Shown here one piece after another: positions 1 to 14,000 of a DNA stretch of 64,000 nucleotides. A program made the translations under genes and the position numbers. How positions within the stretch are numbered: position 1 is the first letter of the stretch; every line of letters begins with the position of its first letter. Where the stretch lies: NCBI RefSeq assembly GCF_021130785.1, contig NC_060213.1, positions 116,514,501-116,578,500 on the forward strand, read 5' to 3'. The notes under the pieces were generated by a model, which saw nothing but the letters and a program-made list of their open reading frames with translations, had not been told where the DNA came from and made no database searches. This stretch comes from Homalodisca vitripennis. Taxonomy: Eukaryota > Arthropoda > Insecta > Hemiptera > Cicadellidae.

Positions 1-518
1 GGGAGTTCAAGAATTTCACGAAGAGCAATGCTTTCGTTTTGCTCGTTGCTGCTCAGTACCCTGTGGGTGAGAGATACGGAATTGCCTTCTAAGACGCCCG
101 CATAGTCCATTCTATTATTTTCGTTCTCGACCTCGCGCTCTGAAGTCGTTAATTTATCCGACCGTAAATATGCTTCGTATTGTTTTCTTAATTCGTCAAC
201 TTTTCCCTCACTATCAAGATTGTATTTTAATAATTCGGTACGTAGTTGGTTTTTGTCTAAGCGATAGACCCATCCAACATATGGGTCATTTTCCGTTGGG
301 GATTTATCTTTTATTGTTTCCGGTTGCCTAGTGGGAACATTAAGTGTGGCCGAAGGTCGACTTTCTGTTTACAGTGGTACAGGCGTATCTTTATCACCCT
401 CAGTACCGTTAGCCTTATCAAAATCGACCCTTTTGTTTGAGGTAGGCGAAATATACAATACTCCCAACAGCCAGCGTAATACTGCAAAGAACTTGCAAAA
501 TATAACGTTTTCAAACAT
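1..518 (-). pseudogene. Gypsy-type LTR retrotransposon gag, N-terminal part (truncated by window edge, one in-frame stop)
   Basis: Minus-strand reading frame beginning at an ATG at 516-518. It runs 49 codons to an in-frame TAA (369-371), then stays open in the same frame for about 122 codons to the window edge. After the stop, positions about 287-165 encode a segment containing YVGWVYRLDKNQLRTELLKY and a following helix ending near EAYL. This resembles the short SAP-like N-terminal domain of many insect LTR-element Gag proteins (inference from pattern). It lies just downstream of a primer binding site on the same strand, as gag should. The stop means either that this copy is dead, or that gag starts after it and the first 49 codons are leader. 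Protease, RT and integrase would lie left of the window. Confidence 0.6.
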
Positions 519-592
519 TTTAAACTAATTTCCTTAAATAATCAGATAACTAAATTAAATTTTCAGAAAACTATCGTTTAATTTCGTCCAAT

Positions 593-605
593 TGTTCGGG
601 CGCCA
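593..605 (-). other. Primer binding site (tRNA-Lys type) of the LTR element
   Basis: On the minus strand these 13 bases read TGGCGCCCGAACA, identical to the first 13 bases of the tRNA-Lys3-type primer binding site used by many retroelements. It sits about 75 bases upstream of the gag ATG on the same strand and immediately after AT-rich sequence ending in AAATT, a typical gypsy-type LTR 3' end. This fixes the inner end of the 5' LTR at about 606. Confidence 0.7.
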
Positions 606-2160
606 AATTTATAACGTTTAATCGGGTCAGGGATAGTTTATAAAAATATATAACCCTAAGACACCGGATAAAACAGTCGAGAGGGGTAAAATCCAGGGTA
701 CGAAAGGGAGAGGTAGTTTCCAAGTTCAGCTCAGAACCGAATTAATGTAAAACCAAAAGCCGAAGCAAATACAGCACCGATGATCAACGGATCAACATGC
801 TTTCATCATCGCAGACTCAGAAACGAAAGGGAATAAAGGGAAGGCTTCATCATTTGCTTTAGGATGACTGTTCCACTACCTAAACGTCCCCTAATACGAC
901 AGTTGTTAGTTCAACTGAAGCTCGAAAACGAGGAACGCTGGAGCCAACTTACGACAAGCGACCCAGCGGCCAAAAAAAGAGAAATGATAACTAAATAAAA
1001 CTAAATGCGAACACTAGTTCGCTCGAAATCACACATAGCTCGACTCAAACTCGAAACTAAGGAACGCTGGTGCCAACGTACGTCAAGCGACCCAGCGGCC
1101 TCGAAAAGAATCGATGAACTGAATAAAAACTAAATGCAAACACTAGTTCACTCAAATTCGCGCCTAGCTCTACTCGAGCTCGAAACTAAGGAACGCTGGT
1201 GCCAACGTACGTCAAGCGACCCAGCGGCCTCGAAAAGAAACGATAAACTAAAAAAAAACTAAATGTAAACACTACCTCGCTCGAAATCGCGCCTAGCTCG
1301 CCTAGAGCTCGAAACTAAGGAACGCTGGTGCCAACGTACGTCAAGCGACCCAGCGGCTTCGAAAAGAATCGATGAACTGAATAAAAACTAAATGCGAACA
1401 CTAGTTCACTCAAATTCGCGCCTAGCTCGACTTGAGCTCGAAACTAAGGAACGCTGGTGCCAACGTACGTCAAGCGACCCAGCGGCCTCTAAAAGAAACG
1501 GTAAACTAAATAAAACCATAACTAAATTACGTCCTGTCCGATGCTAAGGAACGCCGGTGCCAACGTACGTCAAGCGACCTAGCGGCCTCGAAAAGATACG
1601 ATAAACTAAATAAAAACTAAATGTAAACACGAGCTCGCTCGGAATCGCGCCTAGCTCACCTAGAGCTCGAAGCTAAGGAACGCCGGTGCCACCGTACGTC
1701 AAGCAACCCAGTGGCCTCGAAAAGAAACGATAAACTAAGTAAAATTAAATTAAATTAAACCTAGCCCGAAGCTCAGGAACGCTGGTGCCAACGTACGTCA
1801 AGCGACCCAGCGGCCTCGAAAAGAAACGATAAACTAAGTAAAACTAAATTAAATTATGCCTAGCCCGAAGTTCAGGAACACTGGTGCCAACGTACGTCAA
1901 GCAACCCAGTGGCCTCGAAAAGAAACGATAAACTAAATTAAACTACGTTCAATCCTAGTCCAAAATTCAGGAATGCTGGTGCCAACGTACGTACGTCAAG
2001 TGACCCAGCGGCCTCGAAAAGAAACGATAAATTAAGTAAAACTAAATTAGATTACTCTTAGGCTGAAGCTCAGGAGCCCTGGTGCTAACGTACATACGTC
2101 AACCGACCCAGCGGCCTCGAAAAGAAACGATAAATTAAGTAAAACTTAATTCAAACTCTT
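606..2160 (-). repeat. Presumed 5' LTR (outer boundary unknown) containing the tandem array
   Basis: If 593-605 is a primer binding site, the 5' LTR must start at 606 and extend rightwards on the minus strand. Its outer end cannot be fixed because the partner LTR is outside the window. The tandem array listed separately occupies most of this stretch, so either the LTR carries the array in U3 or the element inserted next to a satellite. A TA-rich segment lies at about 636-655. Confidence 0.35.
932..2155. repeat. Tandem array, 11 units of 129 bp or about 99 bp
   Basis: Units are marked by a GGAACGCTGG start at 932, 1061, 1190, 1319, 1448, 1548, 1677, 1776, 1875, 1970 and 2073. Spacings are 129, 129, 129, 129, 100, 129, 99, 99, 95 and 103. 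Each unit has a conserved core around GTGCCAACGTACGTCAAGCG followed by an A-rich spacer. Long units carry an extra ~30 bp containing ACTAGTTC and CGCGCCTAGCTC that short units lack. Units are well conserved in the core, suggesting fairly recent expansion; the left units are long and the right ones mostly short. Confidence 0.9.
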
Positions 2161-2340
2161 CTTTACTAGTAATAGAATCTAATCCTATTCCCACTGATCT
2201 ATTTTCTTGCTACACTTTATATCTATAATTATATTCTTTTAGCAGCTTAAGTACGTAATGTCATGTACTTATCCTATCGTTAGTGACTAGGCAAGTTCAG
2301 GTAAAAGCGTGTTTTGGCAGGTAAATAAGTATCTACTTAC

Positions 2341-2600
2341 TTGCACCTTATCGTGGCGTGTGTGGGGGCGGCGACTCCGACTCGACGACTTCGACTGCTA
2401 GACACCGACCGAAAGACAGCGACCGAGAGCCAGGAATCCAGGCACAGCGTACTTACGTACTGTAGTACTGGAGTCGTCCGCTGTAAGGCGCTTCAGCCCT
2501 TGAAGCGAACTCCGGCGGATGTATCCTGAAACTCTGCCTTACCCGGCCGAGCCGCACCCCGCCAGCTGACGTCTCCTGCGTTGATGTTGTGCTACTGGAG
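2341..2600. other. GC-rich, CpG-rich island of unknown nature
   Basis: This ~260-bp block is markedly richer in G, C and CpG than its AT-rich surroundings. I see no convincing coding frame: short open frames exist on both strands without recognisable motifs. It could be an outer part of the LTR, a promoter or an untranslated exon. Confidence 0.3.
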
Positions 2601-2713
2601 TATAATTGTAGGTGGAAGAAATAAAAATCATAACATGTCATTAACTAAAAAATATTCTCCTCTCATAAAAATAAAAGTGACTTATTTAAACCCCCTGTAA
2701 AAATGACATGTTA

Positions 2714-2715
<2 letters not shown>

Positions 2716-2766
<51 letters not shown>
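2716..2766. repeat. (TC)n microsatellite
   Basis: About 25 uninterrupted TC dinucleotides ending in a short C-rich stretch. Confidence 0.95.
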
Positions 2767-2770
<4 letters not shown>

Positions 2771-4859
2771 CCCCAACATTACTAATATTTTGCATAGAGT
2801 TTATTACGTTCTACGTTAACATATAATATACAATCGAACAAAGTATTCTTCACATAGAAATAAATCTTTATTCGAAATTTCAAGGCCTTGAATGATTTTG
2901 ACCTTGAGAAAAGGTGTGGAAAATCAGACATAAAGGAAGAAAGACAAACAAACCGAAATTAAATTTCCACAGCGGCTCAATGAATGGACGTCACGTAGGA
3001 TCATTAAAAAAAGTATTCTCAAGGATAAAATGAACTATCAGAAATGCAATTTATATAAATGATGAAATAACATTTAATTTTTTACATTCGACAAGCTACG
3101 AACTAAAGAATGGTAAAAGATGGTGGTTATTAAGAAGACATTTTAACAAGGAACAGTATATTTAAATACGATTGTATAATTGTATACATGTGGTTATAGA
3201 TAACAACAAATTATCAATGTATGACGTTAAATGGCATTCATTAAAAATTCATATTTTACAATTAACCTGCTATTTACATAAATTCTGTCCATATATATAC
3301 ATATACAAATTAATTGTATTTCAATGGGTTTACCAGAGCCAAATAATGGAAACTATATTTACTGACCCTTTCTCAGCATTTCATTTTTCTTCTGTAAATA
3401 TTTTCTCCTATAATTAAGTTTTTCTCCCTTTCTTGTACTTTTACAAAATTGATTTATTCTATATTGTGCCTTGCATTGGTACAGTTTACCTTAATCTCTA
3501 TTTCCCAGCACATATTTTATCGTTAATACAGAAGACATATCTTTGTCACAACGAAAAATTCAAGAAATTGTATCCATTATTGAAAAGTTTCAGTTCCTGA
3601 ATACAAACCTAATACTCAATAGTCATCATAAAATTTGCAGTATAAAAAGTGTTGCATAAGTTATTGTATATTGTTATTGTTTCTTCCAGGTTTCAAAAAT
3701 ATGTTGTTCCATCTTTCATAAATGTATATAGCTTAATTATATTGCACAAAGGTAAATAGTAATATTATGATGTTTAGAGATTTATGCGGTCTGCATAAAA
3801 ATATTATTTTACATCAAGAACATTTTTCCCGATGGTATTTCAAAGATTGATTATCTAAATATTAAATATTCTCTTTCCAATGTGTACTACGTTGTCTATA
3901 TCACAACGTAAAATATCTCACCAAACGTTATTATACCAATGTTGTAAGTTTATAAACGATTACTTCTTATTATCGCTGTAAATAATAAAAAAGCTACTGA
4001 AAATTTAAGTAGTATATTTTTTGAAAATTTATACACACATACTCTTCTATGTACGTATACTTATTAGGTATTTATTACAATCCTTAATACATTAATATAA
4101 CTTTAAATTATAATATTTAAATTAAATTAAATTAATTGTTTAAATTATTTTGGTGTAGATTCTAATAATGTATAGGCTATGTAGTTTAGAAATGGTATGA
4201 TTAAAACAAATTTTTGAACAGATGCAAGCCAAATAGGTCCTGAATATAATTTTAACTCATCACATCATTGGGCAATAAATCAGCTGTTACAAAACGGTTT
4301 ATGTTTTACAACGTTCTGGAATTGCTCGTACATTTCAACAAACCCTACCAATATAAAATGTAATATTGTGTAGTTTTAATTTATATTCCTTTTTATGTTC
4401 AGTATGTCAGTATGTTAGAAAGTAAATATATTATATAATACTGTTACACTTTAACAAGTTTTCACATTTGCTCATAAAGCCCCTTAATATAAAGTTATAT
4501 TTCCCAATTTTAATTTAATTTTTTTTTCATTTTTCTGTTACATGACTTATTTTAAACATCACCCAAACAGGGCTATAGACTCCATAATACTTTTTAAATA
4601 TGCCTATTTCTATTTTGTATCAATAGAATTAATTGTAAAGGAAATTTTAGCACAATGTTTAACATAATAAACATAATAATCAAGTAATGTGTAATTGATT
4701 TCCCCTGTCTGCAGGATGAAATTAACAGCCGGATTATTTCTTCCACAATATCGCTCTTGCCTATTCCTTTTTAGCCCTTTTTCTGTATGTCTTCTGTGAT
4801 TGTAGTGCAAGGTATAGCAAAACGTCCTATTCGACTCGAATTTAGGATATCGGGTTGAA
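2767..4859. other. Neuroligin 3' flank, no gene recognised
   Basis: AT-rich sequence downstream of the neuroligin stop codon. It should include the 3' untranslated region. A minus-strand AATAAA at 4071-4076 is one of several possible polyadenylation signals and I cannot choose among them. No coding segment recognised. Confidence 0.4.
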
Positions 4860-5059
4860 CTAAACTGAAATTTCGTCTTCAAGATGAACTCTTCTGTGAG
4901 GGGACGGACAAGTTAGGTCAATCTCAGGACTGTGTAGCTGGAGAAGGTCGTGAGGATTCGGTCTGGAGACTCGACGTCGCGCCCGACACACTGTGGCTAC
5001 CAGAACAGCCAGGTTCAGAGCTGCTAGGAGTCCTCCCGCAGCAACCGTGGCTAGGAGGC
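4860..5059 (-). CDS. Neuroligin coding exon 11 (residues 653-718, transmembrane and tail)
   Basis: Begins after a TTATAG acceptor with the hydrophobic segment GLLATVAAGGLLAALNLAVL and then VATVC (653-677). A basic stop-transfer RARRR follows, then a 41-residue tail ending E-D-E-I-S-V at a TAG (4860-4862). The last residues I-S-V fit a class II PDZ ligand (hydrophobic-x-hydrophobic) rather than the class I T-x-V end of vertebrate neuroligins. The exon has no database check, but the phase, TM and basic cluster agree. Confidence 0.85.
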
Positions 5060-8000
5060 CTATAACATAAAACCGTAGAGGTTCAACTACACAACCACTT
5101 TCTGTTAGCTTTTTGGAATATTATTTACTCTTAAAGTTTAGTAGAAATAATCTTATAGTTTACAAAAATATTTGTTTGTGTATAACGTTTATCTCGACAA
5201 AACCTTCAACAATTAGTGTTAAAAGTGAGTAAAAATACTATTCATATTTTGTTAATACGTAGTAGTGGATTGGATAGGTTTTTTTAAGTTCCTTAACTAT
5301 AACAATGCTACTAAAGAAATAAAATTATTATTGCTATTTTCTATTCACGAAACATTTATAGTCTTATTAAAGAATATGATATATATCCCACCATCGTTGA
5401 ACTAGACAATAGGAGTCTTGGGAACAATTATTCCTTTGATGAAGAGCCACTTCTAATTATCCGGTCGTTACAGTTCTTTCTTATTTTTCGGCCATGATAA
5501 TATAATGTAATTTGAACGTTATATTGGATCCACAAAGTAATAAATCGTTAGAATGTATTTTAAAACACTAATTTTAGTTAAGTTTCATAATTAATTTATA
5601 ACTTTATAAATTTAATTAGTAACACCTCTTCCTTGGTGTGTGGAGGACTTTCTGGGAGTTCCTTGTTCCTCTGTGCTAGGCTGTGGTTCGCCGTCTTGCT
5701 CCACAGTAGAGGAGTTGTCACAGTCCTCCGTGGGTAGCAGAGGGGAAGTGGAAGGAGGAAGGGAAATGCGAGTCACTACTTCCGGTCTCACGATTCCTGT
5801 GTTGTAATCATAAATATTTATTGATAACAGGCTTAGACTTGTACAACACATTAATTTATCAAACTAAATAAGGTATGCATTATCATGGGGTTTGATTACA
5901 AGTAATCTATAGTTATAACCTATAACTTTAAATAAAGCTACTCCACCTGCATTGTATGAATTAGTACCTTACGTCTTTAAATTTGTAAATAATATCATAA
6001 TGTTAACTTCAATTCATATACATTTAACAGATTAGGTAATTAGTTAAATATCACCTTCTATTTCGATCATATTCAAGGATAATGTTGGCAGATACGTTCG
6101 TCACTTATTTTAAAATTTTTGTGAAATTATGGACTAATATACCGTAACAAATGTACTAAGGATAATTGTTTGAACACTTGACATATCTTATGTTCTGTTC
6201 TGTTTACTTAGGAATAGATGCTGAGGAAATTCTTCATTCCCTTCATTACTGACAGGAGATTTAGTCGGATACCAGAGTGATGTTATATTACGGATGGGTT
6301 AGTTTGAGGGTAATACCGCTTTCTACCAAGTTCCCGTGTAACCTGGAGAACCGATACTGTTTTAGTTATGTGACTCTAGGATAAAATTCAATCATCTGTA
6401 CCTACCTCAAAGCAAAATAAGGAATCCCCTATTTTCATGCTTAAAATACTTTTAACACTAAAGAGCATCAAGCAAATCTCAAGATCGCATTTAATTCTAC
6501 CTGCTAAAAATGCAATCCCCCGAAATTCATTATCCAAACACTTTTTGTTAGTGATGTGCTGCTTCTGTACAACCATAACATAATTACGATATCTCAACGG
6601 ATTTTCAGGTTACAATTCTATACCCAATGTCGGCGTCATATTAATTCTCATCTTAATTGCACAAGTAAATATAATTTAGATAGCCACACGGAGACATACC
6701 GTCATAGTGGGTGTTATTCCGCTGAAAGAAGTAGTGGTGTCTCATGGCCACATCTCGGTCTCCAGGCCGATGAAGCTGAGGTAGAAGGTTGAGCCACACG
6801 GACATCTTGTGACCGCGATAATGACTTCTCATCCGTGGCTTTGGTCCTGCCATGAATACGAAACTATAGCTTTAGCACCAATTTTACTAAATTGATTCAC
6901 AAATACTGAAGACTTAAAAGAAGATTCAAATTTTCCAACTTTAAAATGTTCTTTCATGTAATGAAGAAACCACATTAGTCACTTGAAATATTTTCAGAAT
7001 TTGTTTTTTTTAAGGATAAGAAAATCACAATAAAGATTTGCCCCCATAAGTTTTTATATTCAAAGGAACATACGGATGGAAGTATTAGCAGTTTCTGTCC
7101 AAAATATGTTACTTCAGTTGGCTTCTTAAAATGTAATACCAGGCGTGTAAACTCTAAAATTACAAATATAAGCAATGCATGAGAGTATTGAAATAATAGT
7201 ATTGTCTTTGGATAGTTGTGTAAATAATATGAAATACTTAATATTTTCTATTTTTAAAATTAATCAAAATATTAGGAAATTTAGTGTTCGAAATTATTAG
7301 ATGTGTTTGATTTAGTCGGGCAATATATTATTTTATACGTTTGTTGTACACCAGTTAAATATAATGAACCAAAGTAATACAGTTTAACTAGTTAATAGTT
7401 ATTATTGGATGTAAAGTTTTAATTATCGTGCACCAATTGCTTTATATATACATACCAAGACTTAAGTAAAGTTGACTGTTGGGATTGTACTGTTCCCAAG
7501 TAAGTCCCTTGTGGACGTCCTTCTCCTTTAGGACTCCGAACTCATTGCGCTCAAATTTTGGTTCATTGGGATTCCTAAAATGATTAATGATCATCATTCC
7601 TTAATTATTAACAACTTACTGGTCTAGGCATACATCAAATATATATCACTTGGAACAGTGTGAGTTTACGTATAGTTTAAATCGTGCAACTATAAAAATA
7701 ACACGATAATGTATAGGTAATACTTGATTATAAATTATATTTGATCAAAATACACTCTCATTATTCTTGTTAAAACATTAGTCTTTAAATGGCGTATGAT
7801 TATTAAACTGCAGGTTATGTCTTTAAAGTATTTATTAATGTTTATTAGTAAATGTAAATTCCAATCCTACTGTAAATATTATGTACAATTTATCATACAC
7901 TTATGATTTAAAGTTTCAATATTATATATTCACCTAATAAAACATTCTTTTCTTTAAGATCTTTAAGAAAGATGCAATTTAATCTATATTATTAAAGCGA

Positions 8001-11000
8001 AAGTGCTTATGTTTATTTGTGGTTGTTTGTAGTTGGTGCTATTGCACAATAACTATTCAACAGCATGTACCGAAATTGTACATGGAAATTCGTAGGGTCT
8101 CTGGGATGAATATAGTCTTATTATTATTTCGAAAATCTCTCCGGGCTACACATCACTGGTTTCTAGCTTTTTGCTTCTTTCATATTTCATATTACCATTC
8201 AAACTTGGTGTATAAAGTTGTGTATTATGGAGTTGAAAGAGCCTGTTAAATTTTAATTCTTGTGCAAAAATTGCGTTACGACAACTCGAAGACATGATTA
8301 TTTCATTTAACCACTATTTTTAATTTGTTTAAATTTATATAGAGTCAATGGATATCAAAAGTACTAACTTATGTGATACGTGACTAAATCCATTTATAAA
8401 ATATCATATGACCTTATCAAAAGTGTTTTAACTAAGGTTATCAACTTCGATTTTGGATTTCCTCTATTGGTCTGAGATAGTTCAAGTGTTACATAAAACG
8501 TGGGTGCTTTACAATAAAATTCATGAAATTTTGCATAGCAATTTTAAACCCAGGTATAAGCTAGTAAATATATACCTTTTACATTGTAGGCACATTAATA
8601 AAGTAAAAAAAAATTAGTAACATTTAACACTAAAAATGAATTACATAATTGGCCAGTTCCCTTACCTTAACTACAAGAAACCTAATAAAAAGTATGGAGT
8701 AGCGTATGGATGCTACTTTATAAGATTGCCGACTAAATTACTAAACATCATGAGCTATACAAATCCATATATCTTCCGTGTGCATAGAAAATCTCATATT
8801 TGTAAAAAGTATTTAAATATCAACCTTACAAAATAGAAAAAAAATCCTTTACTAAAATGACGCTGCTATTATGGCTTATCATTGATTATGAATTAGTAGA
8901 AAAAATGGAAATGAAATCTTACCCAGTTTTAGCAAAGTTAGTAACAAAACTAAGAATTGTTTCAGAGACCGCTGCGTCAGCTCGGGTGTAATTCCCTGGG
9001 TAAAGGGGAAGACCACCCACCAGAGGTACACCCAAGACGTACGGCAGGTCTTCGCCCCTCAAACTTCCAAGCCTCTGTAACAAAACAACAAATTATACAA
9101 ATTATAAATTGTGAGAATAAACTTCTGGTCTCACTATTTTCTTCATTAGCAATGGATCACAACGTATACATTAAAGAATTAATTACAAAATATTTTGGAA
9201 TTTTTTGTTTTGAAAACCAAGTAAATATACAACCGCTGATATCTTTATTTATTTATTAAATGTTCTTTAACATAACAGGAAATTTGACTAAAGTGCTACC
9301 ATATTAATATATTTTAAACCAAAATTTATTAATCATATTTTTGGAATCTGGAAATGTTTATTTAGTTCTGATATTCTATTAGATTAGTAAGAGTTGATTA
9401 AAGTATGAATTTAACATATTAAATTTACTCATCGCTTATGATAACTCTTTTTTGCTCATCCAATAAAAGTTCTGTTATTTTGACATTAATTAATTTTCAC
9501 TACTAAATAAGTATTTCATTAATAAATATAGCTTGGTTTTGCAATCAAATATAAAATATCATGTCTTGTTAAAAAGTAGAATTTAAAGTATGAGTTTAAT
9601 GAGTAATAATAATGAGAAATATAATTAAATGCGAAACATTTTATAGTAGTCTAATTATTTACCTTTATATTATTACAAATATTATTTTTATTTAATTTTT
9701 AATTTCCAAATATATTTAATACAATGAATATGTGTTATTTATTTTTGATACATTTCGTGTTTGAGACAGTAAATTGTATTACATAATTCCTATCATTAAG
9801 TTTATTATAATTCACTCCGAATTCATTGTTTATATTGTTTGTTTTCTTTCACACGTTAGTATTTCGTAACTTAGCAAATACTAGGACCGCTTTGTATAGT
9901 ACATTTGTTGTATAAACAATTACATAATTTAAATCACTTTTAAAATTAATTATATATGCGTTTTCCCTGAATGATTTTTTTATATGAAAGATAATTATGT
10001 TTTATCCTACGTTAATGTATTAATGCATATAATAGTTCTATTATATTTTTAATATTTGAAACATTAGAGCCACAGGAATTTTACTTTTGTGTATGTCACT
10101 ATGTGCGATAGGGCAGAGCGGTTATAATCTGTAATATAAAGTGAATAATTTGATTTGGCTCATGATGACAAATATAACATCACAGAATAAATAAGTTTGT
10201 AAAAATCTGCGTACAATTATATCACTTTACTGTAGTACTAATTGTACCCAAAAGAACCGCGCTTAAGACTGATATTTTGCGATAATCCTGTTACGTTACG
10301 TGTGGTCTGTAGTGCTACAACTTTATTTAAGGGTCAAGGGAAATGACAAATATTAGTAAACTGTAATAATGTTCCATTTTGATTGTATCTCAGCTATCTT
10401 TAATTGCATCAAACAGTCATGATTACAAATTATGTAACGAGTTAAGAAATATACTTATCATACAAATTACGAAAATCTCCCAATATGCGTATACTGTGAA
10501 TGTACACTACAATCTTGAGCTTAATATTATTATCAAAAAATGTTTAATTCACGATTGGGTATAACATGGAAATGGGATTTCATAAACATGTTTGAATAGT
10601 TTATCAACACACAATCTAGCTGTTGAAAACATAAACACGACATAAAGCATCTTAATTACTGTGCTCTGTTAATTAAATTGGTAATGGCTTGTTAAGTCTA
10701 GGCTCTCTAATACGTGAGTAAATGCTTTATAGTTCTGCCTCAGTATAAACATGGCTTTTACGACAAAGTTTAATACCAAACTCTTATTCAAGACTAATTA
10801 GCTCTGCAATGTAAGGTACACTTGCTCATATAATTCTTTCTTCATGCCTGGGAGGAAAAGAAATCAACTATATTCTGGGGAAGCTACTGTTGCGAGATAT
10901 ATCATCATTACACAACAGAGGACACAAATACACACTTTCTTACATATGTTAATAACTATAATTATTCATACTCTAGAAATAGACTTTGTAAAAATTTAAC

Positions 11001-14000
11001 GGTTATCTCTCTTACAATAAATAGTATATTTCGCTATTAAATATTCATAAAATATGCAAATACGATTTATTTTATGTTAAATACATGCATAGGTAAATAG
11101 AAAACTCAATTTCTGTAAAATAATTCATTAAGAATATAAACATTAAATTTAAATGTTGGGTAAACTTTATTTAAATCTATTTTATATTCCAAAACATATA
11201 AGGTTTGGTACAGTCGTTATGCGTGCAAATTACCCTTCTAATTCTTGTACTATAACAAGATTACCACTAAACATTATAACTCCTAAGAAGTAAACGTTCG
11301 ACATAAAAGCATCTAAAAAAAGTCTTGATAATACATGACAAAATAGAAATAGGGATTATATCCAAATTATTAGTGATAGTAATAAATATTCCATTATGTT
11401 TGTCACTAATATCGGATAACACATAAATTCCCTTTTCTTAATTATGTTAACTGTGGGAATTTTCAAAGGAATATAATTAACGTTCACAAATTACTCACCA
11501 CATGAGTTTTAAGATCAAAATATGAAAAGAGGATATTGTAATGGAAATATTTTCGACAGTTTCATAAATAAATATTTCTAATTAATATAATGCTACATTT
11601 AATGAAAATCTATTCAGAAAGAAGTCACTACACACATTACAGCCTAGATGGGTTCTATATTTACCTGGATATAATCTGTTTCCCTAGTCTGGTGATTGAA
11701 GTGCAGTAGGAAGGTTGTTGATCCTCTCCTCGAGTGTAGGACGGTCAAGTGTACCATGGGAGAGACGGTGTGACCATCGCTGAGCGCCTCCAGGGTGGAA
11801 TCCCTCAGGTTGATGGGGTGTATGATAGGCTTGTCCCAGTCAGTGTACTCGTTCCTCACCGTAGAGAACAGCTCGTTCAGGTGATACAGGTATGTGTTCC
11901 GGATGAACGTTCTGGAAAGAATTTTGCTTCTCAAAGCACGTATTATGTGTTACAAGAGTTGTAAAACTTTTAAAATGAATGCTTTAAAAATGAGGAAATA
12001 ACAAAAAAGATCATGGAAGTTCTCACACCTTCTATCCCAATACATAACTAATTTCGAAATTGGGTCAAACACACCCTTTGTTACAGATAATCCAGCCTAT
12101 CCTGATTCTCTGACCTGGTTATGAACAAACTCTTAGCACACATTTATTGGTAAAGCGTTAGTGGAACCTCTTCTCAAGGGACCTTAATATATTTTAACTC
12201 TGCACATATGTTTGTAAGATATCTAAAGAACGATATGGTCTATAAACATTATTTCTATTAGATTACATAGGGTATAGTGGTGGTTTATGTCACTTGATGG
12301 CTGAGCGTCAGAGGAAATTTTAAAGGTGGTCTTATGGGAAACCATGTTGCCTATACTAAATTACAGAATAAATATATCTTTAAACCAATTAATTAGGGTC
12401 ACAGGACATTTGACCCTATGAAACAGTTATATAAACCATACCAATAAACCAGCTAAGTGGCACAAAATTTATTTACTACATAACAAAACAAAATTAAGTG
12501 AACAAAAAAAAATAAAAAAACCAATACTGTAGAAATGTATTATTACTTAAAAGTAGGTATGATTTGCTAAAAAATACACCAACTTAGCTTAAATGGCTTT
12601 AAGCCTAGAAAATACTAAAAAACCCATTGTATGTACCGAACTTTAAGATTAAATAATAAAACATTTATAAACTGTACTGTAGTCCCTCCTCCATAATTTT
12701 CGCTTTTTATAGGAATTCATAATTGGCTTTCATATATTCGATGTCTTTGTATTTATATAGAACAGTCACTTTACAGCTTATTGTCAAAATTAAGTTAAAA
12801 ATTACACAAAACAAAATTGTGTCCCATATTAAACATATTATTATTCATGCTTTTATTTAAATATATGAAATACATTGAAATAGTAATAAATATCTCTGCA
12901 TGATGAGATATTTTTATAGAGTTATGTAAACGAAGAAACCTACAAGTATGTCAGTGCTTCATTAGAATTCAACATCACGTATCATTTAAACCTGAGTAGT
13001 TTTGATGTTGCTATATTATATTTACTATTATTTAAGTAACACGAAAAGATTTTTATAAATAATACAATGTAAGTAATACATACACATTTATGAATCTTTT
13101 AAATATATATGAAAAATAATGTTTAAATACGGGATCAGCAGCATCATAGCATAAACACCTTTACTAATGCTACCTATCATACGCAGTTACAAAGTTACAT
13201 TCCGGGCACTATTCCAAGTGTTTTCACCCTCTCAGAAAATCTATAAGTTTAATAGAACGAATAAATTTTTTTACAAGATGTAATTTTAAGAAATGCCACG
13301 TAGTTTTGAGTGTTGTTAATTAGGCATAATTATTACATGCAGTAAATATTATTCTACGATAAGTGATATACCGACATATTTAACACTTCCGAATCTTATA
13401 TTTATGTATACGTTCAATTGTAAGCTTCGAAGATAAGTTGCACTAGACAGATAACGCCAATTTTAATAAATGAGTCTAACATAAGAAGTATATTTTTACG
13501 AAATTTGTTTACATTATTTAACAAATATATTTTTTAGAATATCTCATTCCTTTTAGAGATAATTTTAAAATGATTAACTAAACATAAATTAAATAGGAAT
13601 TTTAACCCCTTTAATATTGTCTATACATTTCGGGAAATATAAGTAATGTTCCTATACTAATAAAAAATATTTACGAGTACTTTAGCCCTTATCAACCCTG
13701 ATCAAAAAGTTAAATAAACATTCTCTATTAATACTGTACATATTAGCGTGAACATATAACTATACTAGGGTTTTGCGAATTGAAAACCTGTCCATGCTTC
13801 TAGTCAAAAATTGTTATTAGATAAAGCCGTTTCGTTCTTAATTGTATCAAAATCCACAATCTAGCAGCTAAAACTGGGCATATCCTCGTTAAGTTTAACG
13901 AGTTTACCTGTATAACAACAGATTTTGTTAAGCGTACGAGTTGAATACCATATCGATAACAACAATAGAAAAGAGCTAACTATAAAAAAACGTGTCAACC

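Noticed and set aside
8636..9259. Small plus-strand frames around 8.6-9.3 kb
   Set aside because: AT-rich chance frames, one overlapping neuroligin exon 7 on the other strand.
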